Below are positions 21,400 through 32,995 of a stretch of 64,000 nt of DNA, in pieces. The notes under the pieces are model-generated. The model made no database searches and was not told the DNA's origin. It saw nothing but the letters and a program-made list of their open reading frames with translations. Both the position numbers and the translations under genes were made by a program. The stretch covers positions 1 to 64,000 of the forward strand of contig WTXI01000129.1 of the NCBI GenBank assembly GCA_022376515.1. The letters are read 5' to 3'. Numbering within the stretch: position 1 is the first letter of the stretch; each line of letters starts with the position of its first letter. This DNA comes from Lactifluus volemus. Taxonomy: Eukaryota > Basidiomycota > Agaricomycetes > Russulales > Russulaceae.

Positions 21400-22902
21400 T
21401 CATGTGTTCACAAGTGATGGCTTATGTAGCGCAGTCCAAGTGTCTAGAGTCTTCCAAAGATAAGCAACCGTCGATTTGTCCACGTGCCGACGGTGTGGAT
21501 CGATCTGGGTAGTACAAAGTGATCCAGCAAAAAATTTGACAAACAAACGTACGCCTCACCTTGAGCTCGGTGACATTCCAATCTTTAACTTTTGGGTTGG
21601 GGGGACCACTCGTCCACGAGACATATATGCCTTTGACTTTCCATCGTCACGATCACCACAATCGATTAATCCATGTACCAGCAGTGCGCATCCATAACGC
21701 GCACTCACCATGGTGAAACAAAACGCGTGGCTCGCTCTATTTATAAGGTCGGAATTGCCACACCTGACCCGTCGTAAGAACAAAGACAACTCGATCCCAT
21801 GCGTCCGATAGGTATCAAATCTTCTGCTCGAGTGGTACCCTCAGCAGCAGCATGTGCACGAGCCTCTGCATCAGGGACGTCGGAGATGAGGATATCGTTA
21901 TTATTGAGTACACATTTTCTACACAAAATGTCTCAGGGGTGACTTTTGATAATTGAATGGGCGTACACGCACTTTGTTTACGGGCGTGCGCCTTAGAATC
22001 TACGAAGGGAGTCGTTTCGGCAGAGAAGCTATGATGGACATGAATGAGCCTACCTGAGAGCGGGGTTGTGACGGATGCAGATACTCCTCCTGTCTTCTTG
22101 GCCTCCTTTAGGCTCTTGAGCTTGGCAACACTGGCACACGCATCGCGGACTGAGGAGAAATTCTATGGGATCGCTCGTATAAGGAGTACCACAAGAAAGC
22201 ACAGAAATCGTACGGTATTCTTGACTCCACGCAATACAGTGTTGTGGTCATTGAGTTCGACCTCTCCTTGACGAATTCTCTTTACAACCTCTACATCTGT
22301 TGAGTTGGGTACATAGCGCCGCTTAGAAGGCGAAGTAGTTGCCCCAACATCTCCACGTTGACGGGTAGATGTGGAGGACAACACTTGGGTATGTGTGGTA
22401 GAAGATGAAGAGGCAGGTAGACGACGGTGGACGAAAGGGGGTGGGGACCTAGTTGACCCTAAACGTGTCAAGGTCTGCTGAGAGTGTACGACATCTGACA
22501 GAAAAGAAGACACACCTAAAAGTGGAATAATGTTTCCCAAATTATTGACACAATCAACTATGCTCTTCCGTTCAGTGAGACTGACAAAACCCCCAGCTGG
22601 GGCCCATGCTCTCGTGCTTGCTTCATGTATTCCCCACCGGGCGTATCGCATAGCAACCAAGCAAGATACACAGCCTCAAGCATAAAAAACCCATCCGGGT
22701 GGGACGTAGGGTCTATCCCACTGCTTCCCGGTTTGCGGAGGCGGGTTGGCGCATTCTTTGGAAGGGTAGTTGTAGCGGAGAGACGTAGATGGGTAGCAGT
22801 ACGGAGAGAGCCTGCAGGAGCGCCTGAGGCATTAACGGTCGTGATGTCATGGTTTGCGCTGACTGCTGCGCGCAGAGTGTCAAGTGGGTCCGTTGCACTC
22901 AT
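21400..22902 (-). CDS. cdc73: CDC73/parafibromin, Paf1 complex subunit (C-terminal domain damaged)
   Basis: Start at 22902 (MSATDPLDTLRAA). The N-terminal region has GFFMLEAVYLAWLL and GEYMKQAREHG. The middle has the signature VEVVKRIRQGEVELNDHNTV (22270-22330) and a Lys-rich exon (VAKLKSLKEAKK). The C-terminal Ras-like domain is seen in exons 21709 and up (DRVVFVLTTGQVWQFRPYK), 21560-21636 (GIYVSWTSGPPNPKVKDWNV) and 21400-21504 (IDPHRRHVDKSTVAYLWKTL). CDC73 links the Paf1 complex to elongating RNA polymerase II. The C domain lacks roughly 20 residues near 21870 and about 35 near 21803 expected from the family, and TAG at 21737-21739 replaces a conserved Trp. Splice sites elsewhere are intact. 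Confidence 0.87.
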
Positions 22903-23011
22903 CGTTCCGCCGACCTCCCCGTTCAAGCTCAATTTGAAAAGACAGCTAATGTTTATTCGTGTTTATTCAAGTTGTGTGTTATGTAGTTAGTCCGTTAGTT
23001 AGTACGTCCTT

Positions 23012-26000
23012 TCAACGCACTGCCTTCTCCACATCCTTGCACTTCCGACTCGTCATCTCAATATCAGTGATCCACAGATTACGCTCTCGACTAGAACTCG
23101 CCTTCAGCGTTATTTTGTCTCCACCACGCGGATACGCCATAGACAGCTGGAAGGATAGCTCATCTAGAATATTCCATGAGGATATCGAAGTGATTATGAA
23201 CCGTGACTCGCACCTCTGAGGCCTGGGGCTTCTTGCACGCGAATCTCTGACAGTGGAATCGGCTAAGCGGGGCTCACGCTGAGCATACTGAAAAGGCTAG
23301 TACACGCTCATTACGCACCATACGGTATAGATTTTTTCCATGCTCGTCTGTCAATATGAGAATATCGTTGCACAGGAACGCGCGTAACTTGCGCCCGCTC
23401 TTGGCCTTGTTAAGAAGTCCCTCTCTCAGTAATTTCCGGTTACCGAGGTGCCGAGTTGGCGCTGTCAAATCCAGGCGCCTGCAGAATATAATGTTAAGTG
23501 CGCGAATAAATGCCCTAGGTGAACGGCATGCACCCTTGACCGATCCAGAGATCCTGCGAAAGCGTTTTAAGCCGGTCACGATTTTCCTGTTCACGTATCG
23601 TCTCGTTGATGTTTTCCAGAATCTTCTCGGCCGTATATAGCGCACGTTCTATCAAGCCTCTGTCTTGGTCGGGTTCCGTATATTGCAGAATCTGCTTGAT
23701 GAGTAACGGATATCGTGTAATCCGCTGCACTGCGAAACTCTGTCGGTCTCGATGAATAACTCAGATGGGTCCTCTAAATCTTACTGGGCACGAGTAGATA
23801 GCTGGAAAGGTCGAGGTTGCGCACGGCAGGATCTTCACGTAGTCGCTACGAATCTTTAGCTTCGGCCCACCGCATGAAGCTGGCCGGGACACGCACCTGC
23901 AAATGGACGGCCAGATCTTCGTTTTTGTCTCTCAGCGACTGCAATATTCTGATTGCGTATGCTTGGTTTATGCAATAGTGCTGAATCCGGCTATCATAAT
24001 CAGCTGACACCCAGAGTATGGACACAGGGACCATGCCTTGTAAATACTCATGTTTGTCAAGTGCTTATCTAGGATGTCTCCAATGGTATCGACGTACAAC
24101 CTACAGCTGCGCTGTCGCTCCTCGAGTGAGCTCAAGAACGTCGTGTTCGTCAACAGGATATCTTCAACGTTCGCAAATATGACAGCAATAGTCTTGGGCT
24201 CTAATAGCCTTAGCATGCTGGAGTAGAATATCTAGACAATAAACTGTAGGTGTCCAATAAAGAATTACACGATATGCGTACGCACCTCAACAACGAGTTG
24301 CAGGTCACGAACATACGCACCCTCCGTCGCAATAAGCTCGAAAATTGCCTAGTGAAGCACAGAAATCAGAAAATGTACTTTTTACACTTATCCAAAGCAA
24401 CTGAACGGAGGACACACCTCCTGCCTCCGCCGCTCGCGATCTGGCAGACCTTCTAGTGCAGACTTATCCACCAGACTTGCCCACGACTCCACATATACCA
24501 ATCAGCGCGATATCCCCTCGCAGGTAGCATCAGGACACATACTAATCCAAAAGCGGGGTTGTCCTGCTGAGCTGAGGTACCAGGGGTCCCATTACCAGAT
24601 GAGCTCGTGCTTAGAATAGGCGCCGATATTGTTGGTATGACACGAGCCTCCCTTTCCTGAGTAGGTGTCCGTGCCCGAGCCAGAAGCTGTGTGATGCGAC
24701 TCCCGTAGGAAACTGAAGGGTTCACGCTTTCTTTTCCTCTATCCTGGTCAGGCAGTTGCTCTATGGATGATATGGACAATCGAAAGGTGTGTTGCTTGAA
24801 CGCCTCATAGCGCTCGTAGGCATCATCAATATGGGCCTGCGTCGGCGTCGGCGGCTGCGGCTTGTCGAGGTCTGGCGAATTGCTTGGCACAAGAGCAATG
24901 GAACTCGGGGGTGCTGGCGGTGGACGATGCCTAGGTCGCACACCTGTCAACGTACGTCGACGTTGTAGGCGGGGCGGCGGACGACGCGTCGCATCTTGTT
25001 TGACAACAATTCCAGCAGCTTCGAGTACCAGATGGCGCTCAGCTGCCCGCATCTCATGCTCGAGCCTGCGCTCTTCCTCTGTCATCGCTGCCTCATCACC
25101 TTCTGTGTCCGAATCAGAAAAAGAATGGTAGTCAGAGGAAGTGGGATCAGAGGCACTCTCATTATCAGTATCGTCTGTTTCTCCGGGTGACCCGTGAGGC
25201 AATGGTAAACTCTGCGAAGATGATGATGGCGCTGTGGGGAGTGCTGTTGTCATTCCCATACTCAGAGGTGATGGTCCTGGGTGTGATGGTATCGATACTG
25301 ATCTGGATGAGGAAACGTGATCATCTGGGGACGTGCCATAGGAAATAATCAATGTTCATATTCGGAGTGTACATGTAAAAGAAACAAAAAAAAAGATTTT
25401 AGCCTGAATCCAGCCAAAGCATGCGTAAATGACGACTCAGGAAAATGGAAGCCCGACTAACCCTCAACAATCTCCAGATAGGCAGCAGGAACTCTGAAGA
25501 TGACTCCGTCCTTCTCAGCCTTGTACCAGTCGTTATCTGAGCGATCCACGACAGATATCATGTCGCCCTCGGAGAACGGTAGGTCGTTGGCATTAATACC
25601 TCCTTGGTAATCGTACAAAGCTTTTGCCTGGACTAGAGAAAAGTCAATATGCAACGGTCATATATACAAAGAAGACTTGCCAGTCTCGAAAGCCTGGACA
25701 TATGTCTTCGGGAAAAATCCGGCCTTGCCACTGCTGACGAGGGTACCATACCACCAGTCGCTACCAGTCTTTGACGGATGGGCACTAATAACGACGTTCT
25801 CACCGAATGCTGTAGTGCGAGTGAGCAATAGGCTGGAGGTGGTTAAGAACAGGACAAACTCAAGTCTTCGGCCAGCGGACCGTCATATGGGTACAAAGTC
25901 TTGACACGATACTCTACGGTGGCCAAGAACGTTAGCCCAAGTTATATAGAAAATGACCACTTTGACGCACCTGTACTACGATCTATGTCCTCCAGGGTTC

Positions 26001-29000
26001 CCGACGCTACTTCTCCTGCGTGTGCGACTTCGATACCCGGAACGGGTGCCGCGTGGCCATTTACCTCCTTGCGCGCTTGTTCTTCATCTTCCTCGCCCAT
26101 CGGAGGTAAGCTCGGCTCCTGACTCACTTGCGTGCTTTGATCCGTGGCGAGCCCCATGTACCAGTCGATTGACTGACGGCTTCTATTGACACTATTTTCC
26201 GAAGAAGTTCCAGCAGGCGTAGTGGGCCCGGTGTCCTCAAGAACGCGTCCAGACAATGTAGAAGCGCTGCGGTCATTCGTGACAGTTTTGCGCAACCGTG
26301 CCCCACTTTGGATGGCGCCGAGCAGCGCACTGCGATCCCCGGTGGGAGCTGAAGTAACGACAACAGGAGCTGGCGGGGCCAACGGAGCTGCAGGAGGAGC
26401 AGGAGGAGCCGCGGGGGCAGGTGGCGCAGGTGGCGGCGGGGGTGGGGTGGGCGCAGACATCGCCGTCGGACTGGGAGTTTTAGACGCCACAGTCGCACTC
26501 GCAGCGGACTGGGAGCGGGGTGGGCCGCCAGGTGGCGGGAGGATCGACCCGAAGAGCTGTCGCGCAAGCCTGTCACGTGTGTCGCGCGAAGAGTTGAGCT
26601 CGTCTTCAGAGCTATCGTCGTCATCGTCTCTCTCATGTGCCCACTCGTCTTCGCTGTCGCCTGGAGCAGTGTGGTACGAAGTCTTGACGACCGGCGGCGC
26701 CGGGCTTTTTGATGGAGGCGGGGGGACAGCTGCAGGCAGGGGAGGCGCTGGTGAAGTAGATGGATGCGGCGTTAGGGAAGTAGTAGTATTCGAGGCGATA
26801 GGAGGAGTGGGTGCGACGGGTTGCGACCTGAAGAACGGATTGTTGCCGTCATTATTTTGGGGGGAAGTAGACACCGCTGGCGATGCACCGCCGCTTATCA
26901 GGCGGTTGAAAGGATTGTTCTTGCCTCTGTCGGGAAGAGATGCATTAGCAGTCGGTGGAGCCGGTGGCGGTGGCGGCACAGTGGGAGGAGCAGGAACTGG
27001 TGGGGGGACTGGCGCAGGCGTCCTTACTCTTCTCGCTTCCTTCACTTCTTCTTCGCGTTTAGCCTCCGCCGCCTCCTCCTCCTCCATGCGCTTCAGGCGC
27101 TCTATACGTTCTTGCTTCACTTTACGCGCCACCTCTGCCTGTTCTCTCTGTGCTCGAACAGCCTCTTGTTCTCTCTGTATACGAGCGACCTCTTCCCGCT
27201 GCCGCTGCGCCTCTTCCTCTCTTTCTTCTTCTTCGATACGGCGCATGCGCTCAAGGCGTTCCTCCTTCTGCTTACGCAGAGCCTCTTCACGAGCACGGAA
27301 TTCCTCTTCTTCTGGATCAACGACACGGGGCGCAGACACAGGAGCTGGTTCCGGGACACGAGGTGTTGCAACAGGAAAAGGGGGTTTGGAAGGCGCCCGT
27401 GCAACACTAGAACGGGGAGCAGCGCTAATACCTGGCTTGCGTGGCGGCGGAGGCGCAGGAGCACGAGGTTTGACCGGAGGCGGGGCCTTGGGGGTGACGG
27501 TTACGGGAGGACTTGGTGCAGCCGCTGCCGGACTCCCAACGGTGGGTGTTCCCCCGCCACGCTCATTCCTCAACCGCTCGTCTCGCTGTCTGGCCCTCTC
27601 TGCAGCTGCCTCCTCTGCCGCTCTGGCCTTTTCCTCGGCTTCCCTCTTCTCGCGGGCCAATCTATCTTCGGTGCTGGTATCAAGTGTGGGCTTTGGGGTA
27701 GAGGAAGAAGAGACTCCCGAGAGTCCCATGGCAGCCATGCGCTCCGCAGTACGGCGTTGCGCCTCGGCTTGGATAAAAGCGCGCCGCTCCTCTGGAGTCA
27801 TGTTCTTAACGTTCGACGTGGGAGACTTGCTCGGGAGAGGGGTGGGTGCCGGGGACGGTTTGGAAGCACCACTAGTGTGCGCGACAGGAGGCGGAGGCGG
27901 CGGAGAGCGCGCTGCCGCAGGAGAGGATCGTGGGTGTTCACGGTCGTAGTTACGCTCCCGAGAACGCGATCGGTCACGATAGGAGCGATCACGGTCGAAG
28001 TCCTGGGAGCGGTCGTCGCGATAGTCTTTTTCGCGGACCCTATCTCTTTCGTAACTACCGCCATAACGGTCACGATTGTCGCTGGGCGAGTAGCTACGAC
28101 CGTACCGATCCCTGTCGCGATCACCGAACCGTCCAAATGTTTCGTTTCGTCGGTCACGCTCGCGGTCCCATTCGCGCTTTTCTCTCGCACGGCGCTCTTC
28201 TCTTTCGGCCAACTTCTTTTCAACCGCTGGGACTCGCTCATGCATAAGCTCAAGGAGCTCACGCTCGAGTCGCCGACGCTCTTCATCTGCACGGAACGAA
28301 CGCGGACCGCGAGAAGCATATTCCAGATCCTCCTGCACACGCTTGACCTTCCATTTGAGATCAGAGAGTTCACGATCGAGAGCATCATCCTCCGCAGTAC
28401 GTAAGGCGCTATCCTCCGTTGCGCGTCGAGCATCCGTGCGGTATTTTCAAGTTGCCGCTTCATATCACTCAAGTCTGCTGCTGGCGAATCACGTTCAGAG
28501 GACGCGCGCACAGCACTACGGTCGAGGTGTCGTGAACGTGGCGTATAATAGCCACCAACGGGCTCCTCATCGGTGTGCTTGTATACTGTGGCATCCTGAC
28601 GGCCGCCTGCACCAGGGGCACTGGATGAATGGAGGGAGCGATTGGGAAGACGCGATATGGGAGAGTCAAGCGCTGAGGGTGAACGTGCACGTGAGGGTTC
28701 GTTCTGAAGGAGATTCTTGACGAAATTAACAGAAGTATCCAAGTCGCGATGGGAAGGCGGCACGAGTTCTGCAGGCAACTCATCTGGAATTTCGTTGCCG
28801 TTAAGTTCTAGAATGATGTCAGGAGCAAGGAAATCATAGCCCTATCGTAACCACATACTACGGTAGATTAAACCCATGGCAACATGAAACTCTGCGATAT
28901 TCAGTTTGCCTCGGTTATCTACATCAGCCAAGGTCCTGGAAAAACACTGAGAAGTGCGACTTGAGAAGATTAATGGTAAACTCACCATATTCGAGCAAGG

Positions 29001-29782
29001 TCATTCCTATCTAAACCACTTTGCTCGAAGACCTCAATCGCAGTCTTTCCATCGATAAAACCTGAGCTGGACGTATCCCAGGCCCTGAAAATTTGATCAT
29101 AGCTTTTCTTCTCTGCCTTGGAAAGAGTCCATGGGACCCGAGGTGTGGCCGTTCCTTTGACCTCCTGGTTATGTTGCTGGAAGCTTTGCTGCAGAGATAA
29201 GCCACCTAGCTGCTGCTGGGGTTGCAGTAATTGTGGAGCACCAGTAGGGTTGTATGGTGAGGAAGGGTTAGCCGGAAGGAAGGTACTGGACATCATCTGG
29301 AGACGGGGGTCGACGAAGCCAGTGATCTGAGGAACGAGCTGCAATCCGGCGCCCTGACCGGGAAAACCAGCTTGCTGGGGGGCGAGGGCAGAACCACCGA
29401 AGCCAGGAGATGAGCTTATAAGGCGGTTTTGTTGGTCGACGGCCAAGAGATTGGATGGAGGAGGGAAAGAAGGAAGAGGAGGCGGTGCTTGCTGCTGGAA
29501 CTGGGAGGGTAAGGGGGGAACAGGGGGGATCAGAGGTCGTGGCTGCTGTTGGAAGCTACCAGGGAAACCTGTTTGCTGAGGTAGAAGAGCAGGAGCCGTT
29601 CCTGAAAAGCCAGTCTGCTGGGACTGCTGAAAGGATGGACGCTGGGCAAGAATGGCAGTAGACTGCGGAGCGAGACCCCCTTGTTGGAGGAAGGGGGCCT
29701 GTTGAAAATTCTGATTCTGGCCAGGGAAACCTGTTTGCAAAGGGTACTGGTACCCAGGCTGGCCTTGAGCCCATTGGGACAT
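23012..29782 (-). CDS. Cin1/intersectin-like endocytic adaptor with RhoGEF
   Basis: A large multi-exon gene starting at 29782. Order of parts: Gln/Pro-rich N-terminus with repeated QTGFPG; EH domain (FRAWDTSSSGFIDGKTAIEV, continuing TLADVDNRGKLNIAEFHVAM); coiled coil (VKRVQEDLEYASR and a long Glu/Arg-rich helix); Arg/Asp-rich and Pro-rich region; a WH2 actin-binding motif (ALLGAIQSGARLRKT, about 26300); SH3-1 (VKTLYPYDG, 25900s); SH3-2 (AKALYDYQGG, 25620s); a Ser/acidic linker; a DH RhoGEF domain (about 24240-23520; PMQRITRYPLLIKQI); and a PH domain ending with ASSSRERNLWITDIE at 23012. This matches intersectin and Cryptococcus Cin1, coupling clathrin endocytosis to Cdc42 and actin. I see no C2 domain after the PH. 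A one-base contraction near 28424 shifts the frame inside the coiled coil. Confidence 0.9.
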
Positions 29783-30743
29783 TGTGAGGGAGTGAATACT
29801 GTAGTGTACAGTAAACTTGTCGGGCGGCCAAGTGTAAGCGGAAGCGGAAGCGGAGATTTAAAATAAATTGCAGTCTGAGCTGAGCTGGGTCCTCCATTTT
29901 CTTTACTCTGCCCACGTACCTAGTCAAGGCTTCCTGTGTTCATTTTACCCTGGATTCCTGTTACGGTCGTGGAATACTATAACGACTTGATCACTTTCTG
30001 CCATATCCCTTCGTTATGAAGGACAGTGGATCACAGAGGGCTTAGGTTGTATCGTCTCCCTGAGTTGAGGCCAGTGTGCCACTTTCTGTGCCTCGTAGTT
30101 TGGAGACAGACATTTCACAATAGAAATAGCCCCCTTTGAGTTAACATGCCTTGAGTCAAAACCTCGGCTACCAATTAGCGGTGCCCCTTCTGATTGCGCC
30201 GACGACCTTTACGGCCGAATCAGCAATGTACAGTAACACTATCAATTACATCACGTACGTAGTCTGGAAGCCGTTGGGTCCCGCTGTTAGAATATCCAGC
30301 ACGCCAATAGTTAGTTGGTCAAGCCTGCCTTGCACGAGATATGATCGATGATAGAGACGTAATCAGAGACACTCGCAAAGCCGGCTTTGTTCATTTTGGT
30401 GCTATCCGACTGCGCTCGTGGACAGACAGGGATGACACGTGTATCTTGACTCAAGTTAAAGAGGTGCTAGTCGAATGTCAGCAACTTGTCATCGGATATC
30501 GCGATGAGGAAGGCATGGATCTGACATTCGTGAAAGTTCTAACTGAAGGGAAGAGGCCCGCAATAACTTTCCTCCATATATATATATATACTGAAGAATT
30601 CAAGAATAAGCTACTGTACTTGTATGAGATTGCTACACGATCATGCGATCAAAAAGAAAACTGCATCAGCTTGGTTGATTCATAGCGTAGCGTCGTGCGA
30701 TCGTGGGGAAAATGAAACAAGCATAAGGGAGCATACAATTAGT
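29783..30743. other. Intergenic stretch with a (TA)n tract
   Basis: Upstream region of the Cin1-like gene and downstream region of shugoshin. It contains an AT dinucleotide run at 30576-30590. The open frame 30341-30685 has no recognisable domain and no intron structure, so it is not called. Confidence 0.5.
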
Positions 30744-32844
30744 TCACACCAACATGCTGTGCCGTCGGCCCTCATCATCTTCAATAAGCGAACGCCGAGA
30801 TGATGAGACCACCGAGCTCCGCCGACGCATGTCGACATTAGCCAAGCCTGCACGCACCCTCGATCCTGGAAGCGGTTCATCGTCTGCTTGGGCACCATCG
30901 CTCTCCTCGTCATCATCGAGAGGCAACCGCGGCCGCGATTTGCGTCGTCGCTCGGTAATCGCAGGGGTATCTTCGAGCGATGAACGTGGGTTGTCTACCA
31001 GCGGCAGTTGAGATGACTCGCGCCTCATTGGCGCAGGCAAGGGATCGGGTTTCCGCATCTTTCTGCAAGTCCAAAAGAATAAGATCAGACCACGCGCAGA
31101 CAAAGTAAGGTGTCGAACACGCACGTGTTGAGCTTGGGCTCGGCATAATTGATGCTCTTTCGCACGCGACGTTCACGACTGGTTGTCGATGCCTCAGGTT
31201 CAGCGGTTGGGATGGGGATCGGTGGCGGACTTGAGTTTCGCGGGGTAGGAAGGTGAGACGAGGCAGGTGTTGTTCCGGGTGTTGAGAGTGGCGGACGGGT
31301 AGAATTGCAAGTAATGGCAGAAGATGGCAGATCTGATTCGGTATCTGACGACGTTCGTAGGCGGTCCTGATCTGCAAGCAGGTCAACACGCTCCCGCGGG
31401 GCGAGAATAAGGAGTCGTACCTGAGATATTTGTATCAAGTAGAGGGAGAAGTACACGAGCTCCAACTGCATTCGTCACATCCTTTAGACGTTGACCCGCT
31501 ATTTCCGGCTCTTCATACAGACGACGTTTGCCACCCTCATGGTCACGCTCGGTTGGCAATTCTTCGGCCTGTGCCCGCGTCAGCGTACGTTTCTTCTTTG
31601 CTTTGTTCGTTGGGCGCTGTTGGGAGACGCCTTCATAGTTATCGACAGATAGATTTCCGTGGAGGAGTGCGTACTCTTCCTCCTCTTCTGCGAGCCCAGC
31701 GTCACGTCGCAATGGGGAGCCAAATGCGGGACTAGGCGGTCGCGGAGAGGGAGAAGTCGTACGACTCCTAGACGATGTAGAGCTTGCGCTTCCACTGGAG
31801 CTCGTAACATTGATTAGGCCACTCTGGCGTCTTGCTATACGCTTTGTACCATGCCTCAGCAATGACTCGTCGATATCGACCTGGATTGTTGCAACGATTG
31901 GCACAGCGAGAGCAGGTCCAGGACGGTGAGATGCCGCAACTGCTGGCGCAGGGGGGCGTGATAAGGATGAGATAGAGCGCGGTTTCTTGCGACGAGTGAT
32001 GGGTGTCGGACTATGAGACCGATCATCTACATGTGCATCCGAATCTCCTTCGTCCTCTTCATAAATCTCGGGAACGCGAGGCGGCCGCGCAAGACGGTTG
32101 GCATGGGGAGAAGCATCGGGGTTCAATACGGGGCGACGTGCCTTTGGAGGGGACTGTTTCTTGGGGGATGGCGACTTTGGGGAGGGAATGTTGAAGTTCT
32201 TGCGCAACGTGCCAAAGCTTCTCATCAAATTGTGTATCTGTGAAAAGGAAGAGTCAGCATACATATCTGGAACAAGATAGGAACGTCCAAAATGAGAGAT
32301 ATGGACAGAAGAGAAGTCGAAGTTAGTTAGTGGCACTATGCCTAGTTGGCAAAGCTCAGTGTAAGAACTGGCACGTAACTCCCGTTGATCATTGACCCCG
32401 GGGGCTAGCCGAAAGAGCACAAGTACTGACATGCGAAGCAGAGAAACGATGAACATGTGGACTTACAGCGGACTCTGTATCAGCAATGATGCGCTGTGAC
32501 TTTTCCTTCTCTTTCTTAAGTTGAGAGCCAAGAGCGATTTCGGAGGCACGAAGACGGAGGTTCTCGACGTGAAGAGCAGATATCTGTGCATTCAATTCTT
32601 CTATCCTGACGCTGAGGGTTGAATTAAGTCTGGTGGAGCCATCAGAACGAGTGAAAGGTGTAAATGGTGATATGAACAGACTTTGTGATGTGCTTATTGG
32701 CGAGTAGGAACTTTTTCTTGACTGTTAAGGAGTGGAATGAGAGAGGGTCATGTAAGGGGGGAGAAAGAACGGACAATTTTCAAACTCGAATAGCGCATCA
32801 TTTTGTCGTTCATTGATAGAGAGGCGGGACTCGCGCCTGCTCAT
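30744..32844 (-). CDS. sgo1: Shugoshin, centromeric cohesin protector
   Basis: Start at 32844 (MSRRESRLSINERQNDALFE). The N-terminal coiled coil runs over three short exons: FKKKFLLANKHITK, LNSTLSVRIEELNAQISALH and LRLRASEIALGSQLKKEKEK. This is the PP2A- and homodimer-forming segment of shugoshins. A long disordered Ser/Pro/Arg middle (32240-31400) follows. Near the C-terminus RRVRKSINYAEPKLNT joined to KMRKPDP is the basic SGO motif that binds phosphorylated histone H2A at centromeres. Shugoshin recruits PP2A to shield cohesin from separase. The product ends RRHSMLV at 30744. It is divergent from the unknown gene at 32996, about 150 bp between starts. Confidence 0.9.
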
Positions 32845-32995
32845 CGTTAGTAGCGGTGAGCAGGGCAAGAGTGGGTCGTTGCAAACGCTGGCTAAGCCTC
32901 GCGGTGCGGTGTTCTATCAACTTCTTGTCACGTGTTTGATGTGCGTTGGACGTCCACAGTCCACAGTCCACAGTCTACACCCACAGATCAATGTC

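Noticed and set aside
26186..28404. Long plus-strand open frames (587 and 527 codons) opposite the Cin1-like gene
   Set aside because: They are antisense shadows of Pro/Arg/Glu-rich coding sequence; composition is repetitive Ser/Gly/Arg and no domain appears, while the minus strand has clear SH3, WH2 and coiled-coil regions.
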